DNA from: Conexibacter sp. CPCC 206217
GTDB lineage: Bacteria > Actinomycetota > Thermoleophilia > Solirubrobacterales > Solirubrobacteraceae
Length of the DNA stretch: 64,000 nt
Assembly: GCF_030646165.1 (NCBI RefSeq)
Contig: NZ_JAUTDO010000014.1
Location: forward strand, 50,482 to 114,481
Direction of reading: 5' to 3'
The notes under the pieces were generated by a model that made no database searches, had not been told where the DNA came from, and worked only from the letters and a program-made list of their open reading frames with translations. The position numbers and the translations under genes are program-made. Below are positions 59,001 through 64,000 of the stretch, one piece after another. Numbering within the stretch: the first letter of the stretch is position 1; every line of letters begins with the position of its first letter.

Positions 59001-59352
59001 TGTCGAGCACGCCGAAAGAGAACGTTCCGTCGATCGCCTGCGCTCCTCGCGGGATGCCGCCGATGTTCGGCAGCATCACCGCTCGCTCCACACTTGCGAT
59101 CTGCCCCGATTGGTTTCGGGACGGTCCGATAGAGAAGACGGACGTTCCGCACGAAGAAGAACCACTATAAAAGCCGTTTCTGAGCCGACAGGCGTTGTAC
59201 GTCGTCGTCTCGACGCTTTCGGCGTGGGCGGCGGCAATCGGATGCGCAAGCAGCACGACCACCGTGAGCAGACCGCACAGCACACGTTGAAGGGCAACCC
59301 TCTGTGACATCTGAACACTGCGCAACCCGCGACCCAATGGGTCGCCATTCAT
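56065..59352 (-). CDS. Secreted RHS-repeat protein with a C-terminal clan GH-A-like glycosidase domain
   Basis: About 1,095 residues. The start is taken as ATG 59352; ATG 59310 in frame would still keep the signal (LLTVVVLLAHPIAAAHAESV). A DUF6531-like and RHS section covers residues 260-500 with about three short RHS/YD repeats (YDYDANGHLFRYTDAAGALT, YRYDANGRLASITLPDRSG). An Ig-like segment follows, then from about 720 a TIM-barrel domain with the two clan GH-A glutamates, ISSWNEPNAKR and IWLTEVGSR. RHS shells normally end in toxins; here the end is a putative glycan hydrolase. Confidence 0.82.
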   Translation of the reverse strand: MNGDPLGRGLRSVQMSQRVALQRVLCGLLTVVVLLAHPIAAAHAESVETTTYNACRLRNGFYSGSSSCGTSVFSIGPSRNQSGQIASVERAVMLPNIGGIPRGAQAIDGTFSFGVLDNMDAVVQVGLFSLTRTLGSRPSWATSDGTTPWTTPGGDYETAPEVTRSIYVTGGVGTTATINYPIGRLAAGWLDGGRQNQGLLLKVTDEAYRGVAISPRTVSIRYRMRTGLDEAAYSYERRSLSDGSELSVNLGNGNVVLTNDDFGDGGTGDALAVTRAYNSLDDASAPGTFGRGWRGDFGTVTLEHNAAESSVILNGPTGVDSVFRRPYGSFGAWRSDDATLTEQVSARTMTLSFDDSDEQWLFEHVTDTRLRLVRRWYPSDDGVSATYDSAGRLSALNDSADDAATFSWDGSGQMRTVTDQFGDQRHYDYDANGHLFRYTDAAGALTTYRYDANGRLASITLPDRSGMTLSYYSNGALQTLAPLAADGTPGTATTYTWDPGSTTIATPGQKTAVHQFDRALFGHGAQIGAVPPSLMLAGDLLDAGTTSLPQRALPDGPSTLSYSATSPDGIERVRVTLDGEEDDGVVANCASGCPTSFSDTYTLDTNDVGPGVHVVRVIATTTAGNRREQAFRVLVPENGWTSDGEIPEDLTETDPDPTHVMSTAPCEAVYGVEAPIYCDTEGGDDALSEPVTPLALSALAAAPHTVRFGIAQDFSSPDWLDTRYAIDLRTKYYRRILPYNLMETVDGRHFTGDRRQLKFPGEYDDFSALYEAVVRGTRDRDPAELMVSFELATCPACTGPDRPSVRIPSLARYKQYIGDFLERFSAVHVISSWNEPNAKRQPLHTPLVTRGGRGATPDDAVLLTKHGGAARAAYYTLAATQVCANWIRARAAAGRRTQCTVLAAELAQSRPPVSTGAPSHRYLLAYRRALLTLFSRRENEGLRFPGIWAFHPYTDVQNDTRDSRKATGTDLFGRALVQGRQIWLTEVGSRVDRGDTRAGNFRNTLPSQAAEVQYLFGRLVQRRRNITRMYYYSLCAPPIDPTTRDDPPQTEKFDSGLVGGRPDEGGVHGTCQDFDRPGYVAKRDAYDTAMRYMNP

Positions 59353-59871
59353 CCCCACAATAAAACTCAATTCCAGCCCCTTATTGACGAGCGTCGTCGC
59401 GCCAGGCTAAATCAGCGTTGATAACTAGTTTTCAACACGGTCAGCGCACCCACGTTTCTCGAGTCCGTATGTCAGGCGACCGACCTACGCGGATTCGAAT
59501 CCCATATATAGATGGACGCGATGCCCTGAGACCCCCTCCGCGTCGGAGACCGCCCCCGTACAGTTCGCCGCGATCCTCCGCCCCACTTCGACATCCTGCT
59601 CTCTCGCATCCCGAACCGCCAGACGCGCCATCACCAACTGAGGCACCTGACAGCGGGCGCCAACACGTCGGGCGCTGGCGTCGTGCCGCTTCAGATCGCG
59701 GGCCGCTAGCGGCCACCGCGCGCGTATCATCCGGCGTGCCTGGATCGATCCCTTTGCTGGACGGGCCACGGTCTCGTCATGGCAGGCGCGAGCGCCTCAC
59801 TCAGGCAGCGTCGGGCGCTGGCGACTAACCGGCGGACCGCACGCCCGGTCTGGCTGGGGCGGGCGTCGGTC
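59353..59871. other. Intergenic region upstream of the RHS gene, no supported gene
   Basis: The part next to the RHS gene is AT-rich and should hold its promoter. A near-palindrome, TTGATAACTAGTTTTCAA, lies at 59418-59435. A 12-bp palindrome that resembles a tRNA T loop (GGATTCGAATCC) lies at 59491-59502. Open frames across 59440-59830 on both strands lack recognisable features. Confidence 0.4.
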
Positions 59872-60321
59872 TCATCGTCGGAGCTCGCTCCCGCTCTTCC
59901 GCGTCTGCCTCTCGCGCGTCTGTTGCTGCCTCTGTTCAGGCGTCTGGCCCGCGTCGCGGCAGCTCTCGGCGCGGCGCCTCGCGGACGAGGCCGTCGGGGT
60001 CGCTCTGCGCGGAAGCGCCACGCCGTCGCCCTCAGCGACCAGCAAGCCCTTGCCGATCAAGTAAACGGTTGAGTGCATCGTCGGCTTCGCGATCCCAGTC
60101 GTGGCGGAAATCTGCGCGACAGGCGCGCCCGGGTTTCTAGCGACGAATGCGAGAATCGCTGTGCGATTGGCTCCGCGACGAGCGCTTCGCGCTGCAGGTC
60201 TGGGCGGTCTAACCACTTGTGCGACGCGCGGTCGCCCGCCCGGTGCCGGTCTGGAGCTGGCACCAGGCTCCATCAGGACGGCGCGGGCAGCCTGGAGCAG
60301 ATCGGCGAGCTGTCCATACAT
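59872..60321 (-). CDS. Winged-helix DNA-binding protein
   Basis: The 149-residue protein has a winged helix at residues 45-105: GANRTAILAFVARNPGAPVA, QISATTGIAKPTMHSTVYLI, GKGLLVAEGDGVALPRRA. A Gln/Arg-rich tail (TPEQRQQQTRERQTRKS) follows. The N-terminal helix (YGQLADLLQAARAVL) may dimerise. It is probably a regulator or nucleoid-associated protein. No neighbouring target is evident. Confidence 0.65.
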   Translation of the reverse strand: MYGQLADLLQAARAVLMEPGASSRPAPGGRPRVAQVVRPPRPAARSARRGANRTAILAFVARNPGAPVAQISATTGIAKPTMHSTVYLIGKGLLVAEGDGVALPRRATPTASSARRRAESCRDAGQTPEQRQQQTRERQTRKSGSELRR

Positions 60322-60453
60322 CCAAGCAACAGGCGTTCAGAGATCGGGTTTCCCCGGCCGCCTATCGATGTCACGACGGACTCAGACAGGCTGGGGCGCG
60401 GATCGCGAGGCTGCCGGGCGAGCGCGCCCGGCAGCCCCGCGGCGCGAGCATCG

Positions 60454-61137
60454 TCAGGCGCCGACGCAGTTGTCCTTAGCGGCGTCGGAGGGGACCTGCG
60501 CAGAAACCTGCCGACGCTCGCCACCCAGGGTGAAGGTGATCGTCACCGGCAGCGGTCCGCGGCGGGCTGAGCGGAACACATACGTGTTGCCCGCGACGGG
60601 CAGCGCGCGCTGCTTTCCATCGGAGTAGACGACGGTCGGCTCCTGCGTGCCGTCGGGCAAGACGCCGTAGATCTCGATCGAGTCCGCGGGCAGCCCGGGA
60701 GCGCAGATGATCGACTTGGCGTTGTCCCCACTGACCGCCTGCTCGTTGTCGACGCATCCGGCCTCGAGGCCGTCACTGCTCGAAAAGCAGATCCCACCCT
60801 GCGCTGGGGTGAGATACACCTTGGCCCCGTCCGCTCGAGTCAACGCGAGCCGAGCAAGCGCAGCGTTGGCGCCGCGGGCGGCGCCGAACGGCTCCGGCGC
60901 CGTGCGATCCTCCGCCGTGCCCTTGCGCCGGAAGACGGCGAAGCGCTCCAGCACAGCGGGATCAAGGCCTTCTGCACGGGGCGGGGGAGGCGCATCCGGT
61001 CTCAGCTCGTGGATGTTGGGCCCCGTCGAAGTCGCCGCTGGGACCGGCTCGTCGTTCGATGCCGCGAGCGCGATCGTCGTGCCCCCGACGACGCACGCGA
61101 CAAGCGCTGCAGCTATCAGATAGTTACCCCGTCGCAT
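60454..61137 (-). CDS. Exported hypothetical protein
   Basis: The 227-residue protein has a GGAGGGG site before ATG 61137. It has a signal or anchor helix (NYLIAAALVACVVGGTTIAL) and a Pro-rich linker. The mature domain has paired cysteines (GGICFSSSDGLEAGCVDNEQ), a beta-rich GVLPDGTQEPTVVYSDGKQR segment and a C-terminal SDAAKDNCVGA. Similar lone exported proteins are common in this lineage. The function is unknown. Confidence 0.72.
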   Translation of the reverse strand: MRRGNYLIAAALVACVVGGTTIALAASNDEPVPAATSTGPNIHELRPDAPPPPRAEGLDPAVLERFAVFRRKGTAEDRTAPEPFGAARGANAALARLALTRADGAKVYLTPAQGGICFSSSDGLEAGCVDNEQAVSGDNAKSIICAPGLPADSIEIYGVLPDGTQEPTVVYSDGKQRALPVAGNTYVFRSARRGPLPVTITFTLGGERRQVSAQVPSDAAKDNCVGA

Positions 61138-61154
61138 CGAACTGCCCCTCCCGT

Positions 61155-61616
61155 TCACACGCATCTGTACCCCTGCAGATAGGCTGTTCCCTGAATCGTA
61201 TGTGTGAAATCGCTGTCGTTGCCGGCGGCATAGCGGATCCCGAACGGATTTCCTCCGCTGCACTGCACCCAGGTGGCGATATCGCTGTAGCTGTACGCCT
61301 CTCTGACGTCGCAGCGACGGCTCACCGTTATCGTGTCTGCCTGGTTCGTGACTCTCTGACAGACGCGGATTCCCGGCGTCCCGTAGTAGTACGCGCCGTT
61401 CATATCGGCGTCGTTGAAGTTGTACGAATTTATGACCGGACATTGCGAGTGCGCCGGAGTGGCCGCGTAGCAGTACGCGGCTTCGCTGGGCGTGGCGCCG
61501 ACGAGTGCCGATCCCATCACGACCAGAACCATCAGCGCGCCGACGAGCGCGCGAGAGGCAAACTGCGACACTGACGACCGCACGACGTTCGCGGCAAACA
61601 TGTACATAGACCCCAT
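61155..61616 (-). CDS. Exported Cys-rich hypothetical protein
   Basis: The 153-residue protein has a long N-terminus and signal helix (LVGALMVLVVMGSALVGATP, cleavage near SEAAYC). The mature part of about 100 residues has six cysteines, with motifs AAYCYAATPAHSQCPVINSY and GIRVCQRVTNQADTITVSRR. The pattern suggests a small disulfide-stabilised extracellular protein. It lies 17 bp upstream of the 60454 gene on the same strand, so they probably form an operon. Confidence 0.7.
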   Translation of the reverse strand: MGSMYMFAANVVRSSVSQFASRALVGALMVLVVMGSALVGATPSEAAYCYAATPAHSQCPVINSYNFNDADMNGAYYYGTPGIRVCQRVTNQADTITVSRRCDVREAYSYSDIATWVQCSGGNPFGIRYAAGNDSDFTHTIQGTAYLQGYRCV

Positions 61617-62084
61617 GCTCGAAAGCCCCTGTCAAGCGCTGCAAGCGGCAGACGCTCAACCCCTGAACGACCCTGTCCCTGAGAGGATCGCCTCGTCGGA
61701 ACCGTAGCCTGCGAGCGTCTTCGCGTCAAGATCGACCCCGGCGTCTTGAACGAGGATCGTGTCCCATTAGCCGGTCACGCCCTGGGACAACACCGCTGGC
61801 GCGCGTGGCAGTGCCGGTTCGCCGTCACCGTGCTGGCTGCACGAAGGCTCGCTCGGGCTCTTTCTCGCGACACCAGGCGCCGGAAGACAGTCTGCGCGCC
61901 CAGGTCGGCACGTTGCGATCCTGTCGCTCACATGGCGAGGCCGCGGGATCACCAGCCGTTTCCCGCCACCGGCTTGCTCGGCTGCAACCGAGCATCGATG
62001 TGTCCGGTCATAGCGGTCTGGAACCGCCTCGCGCGCACATTCCATCGTCGTAGACTGGCGCGGCCCTCTACTCGAAGGAATGCC
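61617..62084. other. Intergenic region between divergent exported-protein genes
   Basis: About 470 bases. I see no supported coding region. It should hold the promoters of both flanking transcription units. The only clear signal is GAAGGA just before the TTG start of the DNase gene. Confidence 0.4.
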
Positions 62085-62765
62085 TTGAACAGGACGCTGA
62101 TTGCGCTCGTCGCCACCATCGCAACGCTCGGGGCCACCTCGACCACGGCTGGCGCAGATCCGATTGCGCACGCGTCCGCCGTCTGTGCGGACTTTCCCAA
62201 CCAGGCAGCCGCGCAAGCCGCAGCGAACACGCGCGACTCCGACGGCGACGGCATCTACTGCGAGAGCCTTCCGTGCCCGTGCTCGTCAGCCGCCCCTGTA
62301 CCAGTCCCTGCGCCCATTGTCCCGGTACCCGTCCCCGAGCCCGCCCCTGTGCCGGCTCCTGCGCCCGAGCCCGCCCCTGAGCCAGCGCCGGCACCCGAAC
62401 CGACGCCCGATCCGGTCGACACGCCCACGTGCACGCTGATCGGCAACGTGGTCGAGATCGGAATCAGCAAGACGAGATATCCCGCCGTGCTGAGACACAT
62501 GCGAGCCGCCATCGCGAGAGGCTGGCCGCGAGTGCTGCGCATCAATCGCGTCGGCGCTGACGCTCGACGGGACCGCGCGGTCAAAGTGCTGCCGACGAGA
62601 CGCGGATTTGACCGGGACGAATGGCCAATGGCGTTCGCCCGCAGAACGTGGAGAGCAGACGTGGCCTACGTGCCGTCCTCGCAGAACCGCGGCGCCGGCT
62701 CCTCGATCGGGCTCAAACTGCGGCGCTACTGCGACGGGCAGCGCTTCCGCGTCATCGGCTACTAG
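62085..62765 (+). CDS. Secreted DNase: Excalibur motif, Pro-rich linker, NucA/NucB-like nuclease
   Basis: The 226-residue protein starts at TTG with GAAGGA upstream. It has a signal peptide to about residue 24 and then an Excalibur-like calcium-binding motif (CADFPNQAAAQAAANTRDSD, then GDGIYCESLPCPC). A (PAPxP)n linker of about 50 residues follows. The C-terminal domain has the NucA/NucB signature RRGFDRDEWPMAFARRTW, then VAYVPSSQNRGAGSSIGLKL. The nuclease would act outside the cell in a Ca2+- or metal-dependent way, for nutrient scavenging, biofilm DNA or competitor DNA. Confidence 0.85.
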   Translation: MNRTLIALVATIATLGATSTTAGADPIAHASAVCADFPNQAAAQAAANTRDSDGDGIYCESLPCPCSSAAPVPVPAPIVPVPVPEPAPVPAPAPEPAPEPAPAPEPTPDPVDTPTCTLIGNVVEIGISKTRYPAVLRHMRAAIARGWPRVLRINRVGADARRDRAVKVLPTRRGFDRDEWPMAFARRTWRADVAYVPSSQNRGAGSSIGLKLRRYCDGQRFRVIGY

Positions 62766-62779
62766 CGGGCGTTCGCGAA

Positions 62780-63169
62780 ATGTGTCGAGAGAAGACCAGC
62801 CGCATCGCCTGCTTCGTTGCGGTCCCGCTCGTGTGCGGCCTCACGCTTTCGACCGCGATGACCGCGTCCGCGGCGACCAAAGTGCGAACGTGTGGGGAGG
62901 CCGCCGGCGGTGCAGCAGCCAACGTCACCGCCGAGAACATGGTGTGTAGACCAGCACGTGCGGTCGCACGCGCGATCGTGCTCGGGCTCCCAGGCGTCCG
63001 TTGTGCCACCCGGAACGGAGTGGGCGGCGCGGACCCGTGTCGCTGGCACGGCTTCACGTGCCGCACGACGCTTCGGACATTCGAGGCCCGCATCCGATGC
63101 GTTAACGGGAATCGGCGAGCGGCGTTCACCGTCCGTCTCGGCCCGTCGAGCGGCGACCAGTCGGAGTAG
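62780..63169 (+). CDS. Small exported hypothetical protein next to the DNase
   Basis: The 129-residue protein begins MCREKTSRIACFVAVPLVCG with a signal peptide to about residue 33 (ASAATK). The mature part has six cysteines (VRTCGEAA, MVCRPARAVARAIV, VRCATRNG, DPCRWHGFTCRTT, IRCVNGNRR). The pattern CRPARAVA-x-G-x-CRTT-x-CVNG is common in small exported actinobacterial proteins with no assigned role. It is 14 bases after the DNase stop, so probably co-transcribed. Confidence 0.65.
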   Translation: MCREKTSRIACFVAVPLVCGLTLSTAMTASAATKVRTCGEAAGGAAANVTAENMVCRPARAVARAIVLGLPGVRCATRNGVGGADPCRWHGFTCRTTLRTFEARIRCVNGNRRAAFTVRLGPSSGDQSE

Positions 63170-63387
63170 CGGCGATTGGACCCCGCCTGACACGGACTCC
63201 GCGCTCGAACGAACGCCCCCGCCAGGGGTCGGGGGGCGTTCGCGGTGTGTTGAGCGGCGCTCGCGATCGGGGGCTGCGAGCGCCGCCGTTAGGATCGCAG
63301 CGCCGGGCGACAAGGGCATCCGCCGTGCGGTGGATACGCCGGCCGTGCGCCTTCAGCATCTGCCTTTCGCGACCGTGTATTCGATAC

Positions 63388-63867
63388 TCACGCTGCGCGT
63401 GGAGATCGGTACGTCGGCTGCTCGGTGGATGAGTCCTTCACAATCGCTGGCGCTGACGATCCCGGACTGTTTGTGAGAATGCCGGCAGGCATGGGAGACG
63501 TGAGCATCGGGTGCGCCTGCCGGCAGCTCATGCCGCGCACTTTGAACTTGAGCTGCTGGTCCCCGTTGACTGGGACGCTCACGGCGACTGGTTCCTTGCA
63601 GTTTTTCCAGCGGAGAGCCGGGAGAGCTGGTCCGCACGGTTCGCTCCCGCCGCCGCCGGAGCCGGCCGGCAAGCCCGAAGCGCGAGATCCCGAGCGACTC
63701 TCGGCGGGACGCGCGAGGTCCAATATCGCTCGGATCGACGTCACTGCCGTTGTGGGGGTAGGCGCTCGGCCGGGCCAACGGCATCGGGTAAGGGTCGGGT
63801 GGCCGCGACACAAGGAATCCAGCCGAGGTTCCGCCCGGGACTGGTAGCAAGCAGCAGCCCGCCACAA
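63388..63867 (-). CDS. Possible decayed exported-protein gene
   Basis: The only coding-like part of 63170-63929 is the minus-strand stretch reading CKEPVAVSVPVNGDQQLKFK then VRGMSCRQAH. This resembles the Cys-containing end of small exported proteins such as its neighbour. The rest of the 159-residue frame is low quality, and overlapping frames on both strands are equally open. It may be a remnant. Confidence 0.25.
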   Translation of the reverse strand: MWRAAACYQSRAEPRLDSLCRGHPTLTRCRWPGRAPTPTTAVTSIRAILDLARPAESRSGSRASGLPAGSGGGGSEPCGPALPALRWKNCKEPVAVSVPVNGDQQLKFKVRGMSCRQAHPMLTSPMPAGILTNSPGSSAPAIVKDSSTEQPTYRSPRAA

Positions 63868-63929
63868 CAGCTGGCCATGCGATCGCGAAGCCTACGAGGC
63901 ACCTGTCGCGAAGGACGAGGCGGGCCGGC

Positions 63930-64000
63930 TCACCCCTTGCCGAGGCGGGTGAGCGAGCCGGCGATCTGCAGCATCTGGTCGTTGCTGAGCTTCTTCTCGA
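63930..64000 (-). CDS. C-terminal end of a gene continuing beyond the window
   Basis: The minus strand enters from the right edge and reads EKKLSNDQMLQIAGSLTRLG then KG before TGA (63932-63930). Only about 23 residues are visible, so the family cannot be named. Confidence 0.55.
   Translation of the reverse strand, partial: EKKLSNDQMLQIAGSLTRLGKG

Noticed and set aside
59491..59502. tRNA-like T-loop palindrome GGATTCGAATCC as the right attachment site of the element
   Set aside because: It does not match the tRNA-Ala(CGC) 3' end (TTCGAGCCCGGCTAGC), and no acceptor-stem sequence follows. The right boundary remains unknown.
63353..63865. Several overlapping frames near the right end
   Set aside because: Only one short Cys-containing segment looks coding, so it is listed as a low-confidence remnant. 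The others were dropped.

Overview
High-GC chromosome segment of an actinobacterium. The lineage is most likely Thermoleophilia, order Solirubrobacterales (Conexibacter-like). The reasons are the very high GC, frequent GTG starts, frequent AGA arginine codons despite the GC, tRNA genes without encoded CCA, and a conserved acidic protein starting MGLLDDAIREHLELKRR that I associate with this class. The placement is inference.

1-14 kb (core). A truncated lipoprotein gene and a secreted TIM-barrel/peptidoglycan-binding protein lead into a high-affinity potassium uptake operon on the minus strand. Its order is a 26-codon membrane ORF, kdpF, kdpA, kdpC, kdpB, the N-terminal half of kdpD, and a membrane-anchored Usp protein. 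All seven genes overlap or nearly touch. The kinase half of KdpD is a separate gene, coupled to an OmpR-type regulator 8 kb away. Between them lies a compact methylamine-dehydrogenase-like (mau) set: a MauE-MauD fusion, a MauA-like small subunit and a MauF-like membrane protein fused to a propeller-like domain.

14-30 kb (core with small islands). An AEC transporter and tRNA-Ala(UGC) are followed by a patch of toxin-antitoxin genes in three states: an intact PIN/antitoxin pair, a PIN fragment, and an orphan vapC next to a perfect palindrome. Then come a secreted protein made of three copies of one domain, pyrD, a metY-metX-metW methionine cluster, a lone MlaE-type permease divergent from a GntR regulator, a PEP mutase/isocitrate lyase-family enzyme, a family 2 glycosyltransferase and a glutamate dehydrogenase.

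30-55 kb (integrative and conjugative element). The region begins next to tRNA-Ala(CGC). A plus-strand operon of small proteins shares an unrecognised helical domain of about 85 residues, which in one gene is duplicated and fused to an OmpR-type DNA-binding domain with no receiver. It is followed by a ParB-like protein converging on a DUF4365-like putative nuclease, small membrane proteins and a tyrosine integrase. A minus-strand operon of twelve genes runs from 53.9 to 40.3 kb. All but one junction (replication-relaxation/methyltransferase) is a short overlap. It encodes a mating apparatus (TcpC-, VirB2-, TcpE-, VirB4- and VirB6-like proteins and a lytic transglycosylase), a coupling ATPase, a replication-relaxation protein, a DNA methyltransferase and an HTH protein. 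A seven-copy, 12-bp iteron-like array lies inside it. An ArsR-family regulator sits upstream beside a perfect 16+16 bp inverted repeat that probably controls transfer.

55-64 kb (accessory, mostly secreted). An RHS-repeat protein ending in a clan GH-A-like glycosidase domain, several unknown exported proteins, and a secreted NucA/NucB-type DNase with an Excalibur motif. I found no rRNA, CRISPR array or insertion sequence. The right-hand boundary of the element was not located.
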